Notes under the pieces: generated by a model | What the model was told of the DNA's origin: nothing | The model's database searches: none | Seen by the model: the letters and a program-made list of their open reading frames with translations, nothing else | NCBI RefSeq assembly: GCF_003664035.1 | Contig: NZ_RCCK01000010.1 | Coordinates: 1,302,001 to 1,366,000 of the forward strand | DNA length: 64,000 nt | Source of the DNA: Pedobacter alluvionis | Lineage (GTDB): Bacteria; Bacteroidota; Bacteroidia; Sphingobacteriales; Sphingobacteriaceae | Direction of reading: 5' to 3' | Made by a program: the position numbers and the translations under genes | Shown here: positions 36,214 to 45,478 of the stretch, one piece after another | Layout of the letters: each line of letters opens with the position of its first letter | How positions within the stretch are numbered: the first letter of the stretch is position 1

Positions 36214-37272
36214 ATGATGCGAAAACTTCTTCTACAATGTTTTTTAGTTTTAATTGTTACAATCCAGGCAAGTGTATCGTATGCGCAAAAAATATTTTCC
36301 ATACAAACAGATCCCAGAGTTGAAGCACTAAGCATATTTTACACACTGGCTACCGCTGATACACTCGAAACGAAACCGACGCCATCAACTTACTATCGTG
36401 ATGTTAAAGCCTATTTTAGAAAGTATAATGATAATCCGTCTTTAAACTGGTATAGAAAACTGGAAAATTGGGACGGACCTGATATGGCTTCGTTAGGTCT
36501 TTTTTTGTCAAAAGCGTATCCATTTAAATTAGTCATTAAGCCTGATGTCAATTACGTTAGGAATGCACCATTGGATACATTTCTATTTCGGTTCAATACT
36601 TTCTACAAAAATTGTCAGGTAGCAAAATTTATCAAAAAACATTTGCCAGAATACGATCGAATCAATAAGAAAGCAGAATTATATATCAGGAAAAGCGGGA
36701 TACTTAATTCTGTGGATTCCTTTTATAGGTCGAACCGAAACGGTGAATATATCATTTACACTGATATCTTATGCAACCATGGCAGTAATGCGGTCTCCAC
36801 AAAGGATAAGAGCTTTGCAGGAAAGATCATAACTAAAGCCGGTTATATTGAAGATAAATCAAAAAAGCTGACAGATGATGATCCGGTAAACTTTGAACCG
36901 GCATTAAATGTGGTTGCTCATGAATGTAGTCATATCTACCTGAAAAGCTTCGTAACTAAATATCATGATCGATTATCTAAAATCAAAAATAACTTCCTGA
37001 CCACAGCTAAAGGAAAAAAAATGCCTGATGAGCAATGGGAAAATGAAATTGACGAATTGCTTGTGAGGACTTGTGTCGCAAAAATACTAGCTCAAAAATT
37101 TGGAAAGGAAAGCGGTGAAGCAGAGATTTCTAATCAGGCAAAGCATTTTAAATGGGCAAATGATTTATATCTGTTTATGGATAAATACACGGAGCATAGC
37201 GACCGATATAAAAGCATTGAAGATTTCTATCCTGAATTGGTTTCTTTTTTGGAAAACAAAACCAATAGCTAA
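36214..37272 (+). CDS. Exported putative zinc metallopeptidase (DUF4932-like)
   Basis: 352 aa from the ATG at 36214 (MMRKLLLQCFLVLIVTIQA); a GTG 33 bases earlier is less likely because the signal peptide would not be N-terminal. Cleavage probably follows SYAQ. The zinc motif HExxH is intact as VVAHECSHIYL (about residue 233), with possible third ligand Glu in NEIDELLVRTC. The family label DUF4932 is from the overall pattern and HExxH position, recalled rather than searched. Confidence 0.6.
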   Translation: MMRKLLLQCFLVLIVTIQASVSYAQKIFSIQTDPRVEALSIFYTLATADTLETKPTPSTYYRDVKAYFRKYNDNPSLNWYRKLENWDGPDMASLGLFLSKAYPFKLVIKPDVNYVRNAPLDTFLFRFNTFYKNCQVAKFIKKHLPEYDRINKKAELYIRKSGILNSVDSFYRSNRNGEYIIYTDILCNHGSNAVSTKDKSFAGKIITKAGYIEDKSKKLTDDDPVNFEPALNVVAHECSHIYLKSFVTKYHDRLSKIKNNFLTTAKGKKMPDEQWENEIDELLVRTCVAKILAQKFGKESGEAEISNQAKHFKWANDLYLFMDKYTEHSDRYKSIEDFYPELVSFLENKTNS

Positions 37273-37669
37273 ATTTGAGGCTTTTAGAGGATGAAAATTC
37301 AAAACATCATACCATATTGATTTTTTTGTTGTTAGTATGCTGTGCAAATAATGGCAAAAAATTAAGTTGAGATGTTTAAGACATGAAATAACTTAAAATG
37401 TTAACGACCTATTTTGAAAAGAGAGAAAAGTAACACGCTTATTTAGCCAAAGAATTCAAAATATACGTTGATTATCTTCCTGAAATCATTTCCTGAAAAG
37501 AAATGCAGTGCTGGTGGGGGTATAAAATCCACATAGTTTGTTTAGTGTGAATTTGTATATGGCCTTAACTTTCAGTTTGTTAGCTGGTTTTTGGCCCACG
37601 AGCCAGAATTTCCTGTAACTATTGGCCAAAATCACCGTCTTTACCAGTATCTTATTAATACTTTTTTAT
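37273..37669. other. Non-coding stretch, nothing recognised
   Basis: About 400 bases without a supported gene, hairpin or repeat before the second serine hydrolase. A frame continuing upstream from that gene starts with TTG at 37622, but the signal peptide argues for ATG 37670. Confidence 0.4.
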
Positions 37670-39160
37670 ATGAAAATTTCAGCACGTATTTTAATTATCC
37701 CGATCTTATTTAGTCTGGCCTTCACCTCAGCGCACGCGCAGGAATTATCTGCTTCTGACAGTATTGATGTTTTTCTGAAAACCAAAATGCGGGAACGCAA
37801 TATTCCTGCGCTCCAGATAGCTGTGGTAAGAAATGATAAAATGGTTAAGGACACCACTTTTGGTGTCGCCAACCTGGAGTACAATATCAAAGCTAATAAC
37901 GAAACTGTTTTTTCCATCAATTCTATTACCAAGGCCTTTGTTGGTATTGCCATTATGCAGTTGAGTGAAGCGGGTAAGTTGAAGATCTCTGATCCTATAT
38001 CTCTACACTTGGATGGTTTGCCTGAAGCCTGGAAGAAAATTACCATTAAGCAGGCAATGAGCCATATTTCTGGCCTGCCAGATATGATGGATGCCGATGA
38101 GCAGGTTTTGGGACATAACGATGAGCGAGAGGCTATGGAAAAAGTTAAAGCTTTACCGATGGCTTTTAATGCTGGTGAAAAATTTAGCTATAACCAGACT
38201 GGCTATGTGCTTTTAGGACAGTTGATGACTAAATTAAGCGGCATGCATTTTACGCAATTTATACAGGAACGTCAATTTGATGTGGCGGGAATGCCCTTGA
38301 CCCGATTTGGCGATTCGTATGATGTTATTCCGAACTATGCAGGTGCTTATACAATGACCAGGCAAATGGGCGATAACTTTGTCCGGAATAAAGTGCCGGG
38401 TCATGCTTATATGCAGTTTCCGGTCTTTTTTAGAACTGCCGCGGGTATTCAATCCACTGCAACTGATCTGGCCCATTGGATTATGGCTATAAATGGTGGA
38501 AAGTTACTGAAGAGACCGTCCAGTATTGATTCTTTATGGAAGCCGGCTGTGCTGAATAATGGTAAAATCGGCGGCTTCAACCACCTTACAAACGGCTATG
38601 CGCTGGGTTGGCCCACTGTTACCCGAGAAGAGCATCCTGCTGTTGGCCCGGTGGGCGGAGGAAGATCTGCTTTATTTGTTTATCTAAAAGACAACCTTTC
38701 TATTGTCGTACTCACCAACCTGATGCAGGGAAACCCGGATCAGTTTATTGATGAGATCGCAGGTTATTATATTCCGGAAATGCACCAGGTTAATGGCTTT
38801 GGTTTGCCATCAAACCTAAAAAAGCTGCGGGCTGAACTGTTAAAAAAGGGTTTTGAAAAAGGTGTTGAGGTGGTTTCTGAATTAAAAAAGAAAGACCGAT
38901 CTTTTCAGGTTTCGGAAAATGAGCTAAACGGCTGGGGTTATCAGCTTTTGTCTCAAAAGAATTTTAAAGCGGCATTGTCTGTTTTTAAATTAAATGTGGC
39001 CCTATATCCTCAAAGTGCGAATGCTTACGATAGCCTGGCTGAAACATTTGAAATGTTGGATAGCAAGGCTGAGGCATTGGCAAACTATAAAAAGTCACTG
39101 GCACTAGATCCGAAAAATAAACACGCAGCCGAGCGTATAGATGCACTTGCAAAAAACTAG
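37670..39160 (+). CDS. Exported serine hydrolase with C-terminal TPRs
   Basis: 496 aa from ATG 37670, which places a signal peptide first (MKISARILIIPILFSLAFTS, then AHAQ). Beta-lactamase-type fold: nucleophile SxxK in INSITKAF. The second motif is YNQTGY rather than YxN, and the third box is GPVGGGRS with no HxG/KxG. Residues 420-496 form TPRs (NFKAALSVFKLNVALYPQSA, AEALANYKKSLALDPKN). The altered motifs make activity uncertain. A broken relative of this gene is at 60281-60395. Confidence 0.85.
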   Translation: MKISARILIIPILFSLAFTSAHAQELSASDSIDVFLKTKMRERNIPALQIAVVRNDKMVKDTTFGVANLEYNIKANNETVFSINSITKAFVGIAIMQLSEAGKLKISDPISLHLDGLPEAWKKITIKQAMSHISGLPDMMDADEQVLGHNDEREAMEKVKALPMAFNAGEKFSYNQTGYVLLGQLMTKLSGMHFTQFIQERQFDVAGMPLTRFGDSYDVIPNYAGAYTMTRQMGDNFVRNKVPGHAYMQFPVFFRTAAGIQSTATDLAHWIMAINGGKLLKRPSSIDSLWKPAVLNNGKIGGFNHLTNGYALGWPTVTREEHPAVGPVGGGRSALFVYLKDNLSIVVLTNLMQGNPDQFIDEIAGYYIPEMHQVNGFGLPSNLKKLRAELLKKGFEKGVEVVSELKKKDRSFQVSENELNGWGYQLLSQKNFKAALSVFKLNVALYPQSANAYDSLAETFEMLDSKAEALANYKKSLALDPKNKHAAERIDALAKN

Positions 39161-39413
39161 TTAATCTGTACTTGCCATATATAACCTGTTTTATTCGATA
39201 AAATATCTTGTATTAACTTTTATAAATATTAATATATCGAAGATAAACCCATGGGTGGGAATTTCAACAGAAAAGTCCTGGATAGTATTAAATTAATAAC
39301 AATCTTAGCTTATGATGTAGTTTAATATGTTTTTCTTTGTATAAGAAAAAAAAGGTATTTTGCATTTTTGCACTTACATCTGTTGTGGATTTGCCAAGTA
39401 TACACTAACTGCT

Positions 39414-39443
39414 ACAAAATTTTAGGTAAAATTTTGTCTTTTT
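39414..39443 (+). terminator. AT-rich hairpin with T run
   Basis: Perfect arms ACAAAATTTT (39414-39423) and AAAATTTTGT (39428-39437) with loop AGGT, then CTTTTT. It lies 254 bases after the serine hydrolase and 64 before the metalloprotease, so it may be a terminator or an attenuator. The rest of 39161-39506 shows nothing else. Confidence 0.45.
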
Positions 39444-39506
39444 ACATAAACGCAAAGTTACATTTCAAATAACAATTAATTATTAATCAACATTAAAATC
39501 TAAATT

Positions 39507-40601
39507 ATGAAAAAGACAATTTACCATTTAACCTTATTCTTTACCATTATTCTCATTTTTTTGACGTCATGCTCAAAACGAGATAGTCAAATTGATAATA
39601 TCATTACAAATGATGCTCTTGGCATCAGGGAAAAAGTAGCATTATTAGGCTTCGATACTACCAATATGATAATTAACAATAAAATTATCGTAGTTGAAGG
39701 GGATATCGTTTTAACGAAAGAAAATTTGATCAAGGCAACCCCCCGTCAAGCTACATCTGTTGACTTATCAAATGGGGGTTACCCAATAAATTATTCAAGG
39801 CATAGAGACCTTAAATATTACATCGCTCCAACGCTTTCTTCTTGGGTAACAGGAATAGAATCTGCTTTTAACAATTATATAGGTTTATCCGAAGTTAATC
39901 TTCGTTTTACGAGAACCTTAAATGTTAACGAAGCTGATTTGCGCATAGAACAAGGATTATCACCGTCATCGCCATCAGGAGCTGTAGCCGATGCTTATTT
40001 TCCATCCAATGGATTAATTGGTTTCAGAATTGGTGTTAATACATCTTTTTCCTCTCTAAGCGATTCTCAAAAGACTTTTGTTATATCACACGAAGTAGGC
40101 CATACCATCGGATTCAGGCATACGAATTGGTTTGCAGCTGAAAGTGCCAATGGAGTTAGCAATGGTATAACAGTCGGTGCGTATACAATCCCCGGAACTC
40201 CTAATTCCGGCAATAATCCTGATCCTAATTCTGTATTTAATTCTGGTGCAGGTTTGCAGCAGGTACCAAATTGGACTAATTTTTCTTCATTTGATCTGAC
40301 TGCATTGAAAACTCTATATCCAAGATTTGGGTTTGCAGAACTAACAACGAATCCAAATGGTTCTTTTCCAGTTAGTGTAGGCACTCAAATATCTGCAAGT
40401 GTTTACATACCGAATTGGCGAGAAGGGGGATTGACATATGAATGGTTTGTTCAAGGAGCTACAATAGTAAGCAATAACGGATCTTCAATAGAAGCAATAG
40501 TAACAGATGCCGATTCTGCTGGTATCTATTGTAAGGTAACCAATAACCACGGAGAAAGTACTGCAGTATCAAGGTCATTTGGATCGATAGCGATCGATTA
40601 A
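39507..40601 (+). CDS. M57-type zinc metalloprotease lipoprotein with Ig-like domain
   Basis: 364 aa. Lipoprotein signal (FFTIILIFLTSC, Cys about residue 22). The metzincin-like zinc motif HEVGHTIGFRH (HExxHxxGxxH, about residue 196) marks the dual-action HEIGH protease family. The C-terminal 80 residues (SVGTQISASVYIPNWREGGL...IYCKVTNNHGES) look like an Ig-like domain. Probably cell-surface or secreted. Convergent with the pectate lyase gene. Confidence 0.88.
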   Translation: MKKTIYHLTLFFTIILIFLTSCSKRDSQIDNIITNDALGIREKVALLGFDTTNMIINNKIIVVEGDIVLTKENLIKATPRQATSVDLSNGGYPINYSRHRDLKYYIAPTLSSWVTGIESAFNNYIGLSEVNLRFTRTLNVNEADLRIEQGLSPSSPSGAVADAYFPSNGLIGFRIGVNTSFSSLSDSQKTFVISHEVGHTIGFRHTNWFAAESANGVSNGITVGAYTIPGTPNSGNNPDPNSVFNSGAGLQQVPNWTNFSSFDLTALKTLYPRFGFAELTTNPNGSFPVSVGTQISASVYIPNWREGGLTYEWFVQGATIVSNNGSSIEAIVTDADSAGIYCKVTNNHGESTAVSRSFGSIAID

Positions 40602-40652
40602 CGCTTAAAAGAACTCGTTTTTAAAATTGTTCATTAGCATTAAGCCAAAAAA

Positions 40653-40693
40653 TCATCCGGTGAATAGCGGTAAGACCGGTATTCATCGGATGA
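40653..40693. terminator. Bidirectional terminator between convergent genes
   Basis: TCATCCGGTGAAT (40653-40665) pairs with ATTCATCGGATGA (40681-40693) along 13 bp with one wobble. It lies between the metalloprotease and pectate lyase stops. Confidence 0.75.
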
Positions 40694-40744
40694 CTTTACA
40701 TTTACCGAATGGTTTCCTATAGCAGCTTCGCCCTAATTATTTTT

Positions 40745-41857
40745 TTACAGCGATGAACATGCGTTGCCCGTAAGTGTTGCCCCTGCGCCGTTTGATGCCG
40801 TTACGGTAGATTTTACACTAGAAGCATTTAGTATAGTCAGGCTGTAAGGTGGCGTAAATGCATTTACACCATTACCTGAAGTATTTCCGGTTACGGCTGT
40901 AAAAAGATTATTTTTTGCCTGAACCGCTGTTGAGGTATTGTCCATCAAATCAATTGGGTTTTTCACGTTTTCAAAAACGTTTGATTCCACTAAAATATTG
41001 GCTTCAAATCCGGCCTGAATACAGCTTTTACTTACCGTACTGTTAAATAAATTATTTACAATATGCACTTTGCCAAATCTTACACGGGGCATTCTGGCTA
41101 CAGCACCCTGTGCCCACCAGCAACGTACAAATGTAATCCGAAAGTGACCTCTGTCTGCAGTGGCGCCATCGCTTGATCCGATCAGGTTTGAGAAGCGGTG
41201 ATCATTAGAACCGCCCGAACCACCTGATTTTGGTGGTTTGAGGTAAGAAAATTTGCAATAAGATACCGTGATGTAATCTGAAATGTTTTTGAGATCAAAA
41301 TTGCCATCCACACCATCTCTAAACTCGCAATGATCAACCCAGATGTTATTGCAGGCATCAACGGTTACATTGTCTTGTCCGTCAATATCATAAGCACCGG
41401 GGCCTTCAAAAATGATATTTCTGATGATGATGTTGTTACATCTTTTAACATACATAATCCCTGAATTGTCTTTTGTTTGATCGGCCGAAACAAGTTTGGC
41501 ACCTGATGAACCAAAAATAGTTTTTCCGCTCTGGTCCTGAAAGGAAATTCTCCCGCCGGATGGAATGGTAATGGTTCCGTTAACCTGGATCACCTTCACG
41601 CTGGCATTTTGAATGGCTGATTTCAGTGCGGTATAGGTGGTTACTACGGTGGCCGTTACTTCGCCGCCACCGGTTGTTCCACCGTTTTGCGATGCCCAGC
41701 CCTTTGATGGGCAAACGGCTTCAGTAACAGCCATTGGTGAAGCAACGTTTTTGTTAGTGATCTCATTGCTTTCAGATTGATTACTTTTTTTGCACGCGGG
41801 TAAAGAAAATGCCATGGCAATAGCCGTCAGGCATGTTAATAAATACTTGTTTCTCAT
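40745..41857 (-). CDS. Pectate lyase, polysaccharide lyase family 1
   Basis: 370 aa, exported lipoprotein (AIAMAFSLPAC). Cleaves polygalacturonate by beta-elimination. PL1 beta-helix signatures: NIWVDHCEFRDGVDGNFDLK with calcium-binding Asp residues, SSDGATADRGHFRITFVRCW, and the catalytic Arg in ARMPRVRFGKVHIVNNLF. Single gene with a long upstream region that contains a possible LacI-type operator. Confidence 0.93.
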   Translation of the reverse strand: MRNKYLLTCLTAIAMAFSLPACKKSNQSESNEITNKNVASPMAVTEAVCPSKGWASQNGGTTGGGEVTATVVTTYTALKSAIQNASVKVIQVNGTITIPSGGRISFQDQSGKTIFGSSGAKLVSADQTKDNSGIMYVKRCNNIIIRNIIFEGPGAYDIDGQDNVTVDACNNIWVDHCEFRDGVDGNFDLKNISDYITVSYCKFSYLKPPKSGGSGGSNDHRFSNLIGSSDGATADRGHFRITFVRCWWAQGAVARMPRVRFGKVHIVNNLFNSTVSKSCIQAGFEANILVESNVFENVKNPIDLMDNTSTAVQAKNNLFTAVTGNTSGNGVNAFTPPYSLTILNASSVKSTVTASNGAGATLTGNACSSL

Positions 41858-41995
41858 GTTGAATTTAATTTGGTTAGAAGAATTGTGTTGGAATCATGCG
41901 GGCTTTCTCGGTGCGTCGGAATATATCATTCGGTATGTATTTGTTAAATTACAGTTAATGAATATATTATTGTCTTTTTGTATTGAATATATTTG

Positions 41996-42009
41996 TGCAA
42001 TCGTTCACG
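41996..42009. promoter_or_regulatory. Possible LacI-family operator upstream of pectate lyase
   Basis: TGCAATCGTTCACG matches eight of ten fixed bases of the LacI/CcpA-type consensus TGnAAnCGnTTnCA. A second inverted pair GCAATCG/CGATTGC (41997-42003, 42014-42020) overlaps it. About 140 bases before the lyase start. The remaining intergenic sequence to 42320 shows nothing firm. Confidence 0.35.
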
Positions 42010-42320
42010 GGATCGATTGCGGGATCATTGTGCTCGTAAAGTATTGGTCAATAATAGCGAAGTTTGTAGGGAGCTTTAACGTTTTCTCCTTTAATATTTC
42101 TTAGGCAGGATAGCAGGAAGGCATAAGAAATTCCCGCAAAATTATGCATTAAAAACATTCGCGGATCATTTTGGATCTGTAGTACTATTCCATAATGTAA
42201 TAAATAATATTTATTATTGTATTACCGGGTATCCCGTAAAGTTTGACAATCAAATAATTTTTAACGCTTTGGTAACCGGGTGCAGATCATCTGTATTCGC
42301 TTGCCATTTCTCTCTTAAGC

Positions 42321-44183
42321 ATGAAAAATAATGGCATTAGTGTGATCATGCCCACTTACAGGCATGGCGCATTTATCTCAGGTGCAATCACCAGTTTGCT
42401 GAACCAGGCATTTCAGGACTGGGAATTGATTATCATCATTGATGGAAGTACTGACGCTACCCGTGAGGTGGTAGAGCATTACCTCCACGATCATCGCATC
42501 AGGTACTTATATAGTACTGATAATGAAGGCCTGGGTGCTGCCATTAATAAGGGGCTTGAACAGGCATCATATACCTATATCAGCTATCTACCTTCTGATG
42601 ATTTATACTTTAAGGATCATTTACAGTCGCTATGGAATCTGGCACTGGCTAATCCGGATGATGCTTTTTTCTGTTCGGGTGCAAAACACAATTATAAGGA
42701 TGATCATACTGGCAGTAGCGGGCAGAAAAGTTTTGGCGCCTTTATAGATATAGGCTATCAGTTGGTACAGGTGATGCATAAAAAAACAGCTCACAGGTGG
42801 TTGGAAAGAAATGAGTTGGTGACCGATAGCCTGCATGATATGTTCTGGAATAAACTGCTGGATGGGGCAACGCCGAAGTTTACCATGGAAATTACAACAG
42901 AATGGGTTTCCCATCCGGGCCAGCGGCATAAAATCATCAGTGAGCGCTGGGGTGGGGGAATCAATCTATACAAGCAGTTTTACCAGGTCAATCAAAAAAT
43001 CAGGTTTAAATCCGCTTTTGGCGGATTGATAGATGAAACTACTGAATACCTGGACTTAGAGGAGCTTCCTGTAGTATCAAGAGACCTGCCATTAAAAATT
43101 TTGCTCGTTGGCGAGTTGTCCTATAATGCCGAACGGGTTCTGGCTTTTGAAGAAAAAGGCCATCAGTTGTATGGTTTGTGGATGGATGAACCTTCTTTTT
43201 ATAATGCAGTTGGTCCGCTTCCTTTTGGAAATATTACAGACATTCCAAAAGATAACTGGCAGCAGGCGGTTAAAGAATTGAAACCAGATATCATCTATGC
43301 ACTCTTAAATTTCAGGGCGATACCATTCATTCATCAGGTGATGCGTGCAGATTTGGGTATCCCACTGGTGTGGCATTTTAAGGAAGGACCATTTTTCTGC
43401 AGGCAAAATGGCCTATGGAATAAAATGATTGATCTTTTTCAATATGCCGACGGAATAATCTTTTTAAATCCGGAAATTAAACGCTGGTATGAACAGTTTT
43501 TTCATTTTGAGGTGCCTTTCAGTATGATCGTAGACGGGGACTTGCCGCATATCTCAAGGTTTAAGGGAAAGCCAGGCAGACTGATTTCAGAACAGGATGG
43601 AGAAATGCATACCGTGGTTCCGGGAAGGCCGATGGGGCTTTTACCAGCTGATATACAAGAATTGGCTAAAAGAAAGATTCACTTACATCTCTATGGAGAT
43701 TTTTACCATAGTGTTTATAAATCATGGATAGATGAGGCCAATGCATTGGCCCCGGGCTATCTCCATCTGCACCCGGCCTGTGTACCGCAAGATTGGGTAG
43801 AAGAACTCTCGAAGTATGATGCCGGCTGGCTGCACGTTTTTGATTCTGAAAATAACGGTGAATTAATGAAAGCGAATTGGCTTGATTTTAACTTTGCGGC
43901 GAGGATGTCGACATTAGGAGCAGCCGGACTTCCCATGATCCAGCGGGATAATACCGGGCATATCTGCGCTTCCCAGGCTTTCACCAGTAAAAATGGATTT
44001 GGAATTTTTTATCAGTCATACGATGATCTGGCTGCACAGCTTGGTAATAAGGCAGAAATGAACCGCATGCGGCAGGAAATATGGCATAAAAGAGAAGTGC
44101 TGAGCTTTAACCATTATGTTGATGATGTTTTATATTTCTTCAGAAAGGTAATAGAATCAAAGAAACACGTCTTTAAAAGCTGA
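42321..44183 (+). CDS. Two-domain glycosyltransferase (GT2 plus GT4/GT-B-like)
   Basis: 620 aa. Residues 1-230 are a family 2 domain: GISVIMPTYRHGAFISGAIT, IIIIDGSTDATREVV, then the DxD-like YLPSDDLYFKDH. Residues 250-610 resemble a GT-B glycosyltransferase (LKILLVGELSYNAERVLAFE...IIFLNPEIKRWYEQFF). No signal peptide, so cytoplasmic, probably adding sugars to a surface glycan or natural product. No other glycan genes are nearby, so the acceptor is unknown. Confidence 0.85.
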   Translation: MKNNGISVIMPTYRHGAFISGAITSLLNQAFQDWELIIIIDGSTDATREVVEHYLHDHRIRYLYSTDNEGLGAAINKGLEQASYTYISYLPSDDLYFKDHLQSLWNLALANPDDAFFCSGAKHNYKDDHTGSSGQKSFGAFIDIGYQLVQVMHKKTAHRWLERNELVTDSLHDMFWNKLLDGATPKFTMEITTEWVSHPGQRHKIISERWGGGINLYKQFYQVNQKIRFKSAFGGLIDETTEYLDLEELPVVSRDLPLKILLVGELSYNAERVLAFEEKGHQLYGLWMDEPSFYNAVGPLPFGNITDIPKDNWQQAVKELKPDIIYALLNFRAIPFIHQVMRADLGIPLVWHFKEGPFFCRQNGLWNKMIDLFQYADGIIFLNPEIKRWYEQFFHFEVPFSMIVDGDLPHISRFKGKPGRLISEQDGEMHTVVPGRPMGLLPADIQELAKRKIHLHLYGDFYHSVYKSWIDEANALAPGYLHLHPACVPQDWVEELSKYDAGWLHVFDSENNGELMKANWLDFNFAARMSTLGAAGLPMIQRDNTGHICASQAFTSKNGFGIFYQSYDDLAAQLGNKAEMNRMRQEIWHKREVLSFNHYVDDVLYFFRKVIESKKHVFKS

Positions 44184-44347
44184 TTGAAGGATAATTATTC
44201 TTACGGGGAGGGTAGCCTTCCCTGGCTTTAATTAACTGTGTTAATTTTTTCTGCTCATAAAAATGCCCCATAATTAGCTAAATTTTGGGGGCAGTGCAAT
44301 ATGGTAACTTGCTTCATTTTTATTCCAAAGCCTGATTTTTAGTGTTT

Positions 44348-45478
44348 TTAATCAAATATTGAAGCAATATGTTGCTCGCAAAGCCCAAAGGAAAGCGTCA
44401 TTCCATTTCCTCCTAATCCGTTGATGATAGTTACATTTTCTTCTGCTTTCAAAATAAGCTCTGTTTCGCCAGCGGTCATTTTAGGGTATATTCCGTTCCA
44501 GCTCTGAATAACCTGTGTGTCTTTAAAAGTGGCAAACGTTGCAAGGTATTTTAAGATGAGCTGGTTAATGAAATCCCGGTCAAAAGGATCATGGGTAAGT
44601 CCGTACTCATGCGAGTCACCAATGGTTATCTCTCCTGTATGATTCTGTGCAGCCATCACATGGATTCCCCATTTCAGGTATTCAGGATATTCCTGCTGAT
44701 ATCTGGCTTTCAAATCCGGCAATGAGTTTGCGGCCTGAAATCCCGGGTAGTGAATTAAGCTTAAACTGCCGCATAGCGCCGGTCCGATGCGCCAGTTTTG
44801 TGGCTGAGATGCGATGCGCATCATCTGCAGTTTACATTTCGTGATGCCGCTGGATTGAAATAATGCCGGGTAAAGGGTTTCAAATTCAGCCCCGCTGCAA
44901 ATAAAAATCTCATCGGCCTGCCAGGTGTTGTTTCCGGAAAAGGCCATACTATTTTCTATATTACTGATTGCGGTATTCCAGTGAAAAACAACCTTGTGTT
45001 TTTCTGCAAGATATTTTGCAACTGCGCTTATAGCCTCTCGTGCTTCCAGAATCATCTCGGTTCCGCTCCAGAGCGCCCCTTTTAAACCATTGGGATTTAC
45101 ACCATCAGATTTTCCTAAGGTCTGCGCCGGACTAAGCATTGCGCAATCACGAAGTGTGCTATTTACTGCGGCATATTCTTCGAGTACCTGAAGTTCATCA
45201 TCTTGATAGGCTAGATGCAGCGAACCCACTTCATCATGCCAGATACCGGCTTCATCGCAAATTTCTTTCCATATACTCCTGGACAGCATAGCTCTTTCAA
45301 ATAGCGGGCCTGTGGGTTGACCGATTGGCCACACCATTCCGAAGTTTCTGATGGATGCACCTATAGCCCTTTCATTACGTTCAAATACGGTTACCTGGTA
45401 ACCCCTTATTGCCAGGGCACGGGCGGTGGCGAGACCGACTATTCCTGCGCCGATGACGATTGCAGTTGGTTTTATCAT
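44348..45478 (-). CDS. TIGR03364/HpnW-type FAD oxidoreductase of phosphonate loci
   Basis: 376 aa from ATG 45478 (MIKPTAIVIGAGIVGLATAR), which overlaps the upstream gene by 4 bases; the longer frame upstream lies inside that gene. The Rossmann motif GAGIVGLATARAL is at residues 8-20, VFERNERAIGASIRNFGMVW follows, and a closing GLGGNGMTLSFGL binds FAD. The DAO/glycine-oxidase fold and phosphonate context match the HpnW/PbfD enzymes. From memory, those oxidise N-methylated aminoethylphosphonate toward phosphonoacetaldehyde. Last gene of a three-gene operon. Confidence 0.82.
   Translation of the reverse strand: MIKPTAIVIGAGIVGLATARALAIRGYQVTVFERNERAIGASIRNFGMVWPIGQPTGPLFERAMLSRSIWKEICDEAGIWHDEVGSLHLAYQDDELQVLEEYAAVNSTLRDCAMLSPAQTLGKSDGVNPNGLKGALWSGTEMILEAREAISAVAKYLAEKHKVVFHWNTAISNIENSMAFSGNNTWQADEIFICSGAEFETLYPALFQSSGITKCKLQMMRIASQPQNWRIGPALCGSLSLIHYPGFQAANSLPDLKARYQQEYPEYLKWGIHVMAAQNHTGEITIGDSHEYGLTHDPFDRDFINQLILKYLATFATFKDTQVIQSWNGIYPKMTAGETELILKAEENVTIINGLGGNGMTLSFGLCEQHIASIFD

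Noticed and set aside
37622..37669. TTG start 48 bases upstream for the second serine hydrolase
   Set aside because: It would place a second hydrophobic stretch before a clear signal peptide beginning at ATG 37670.
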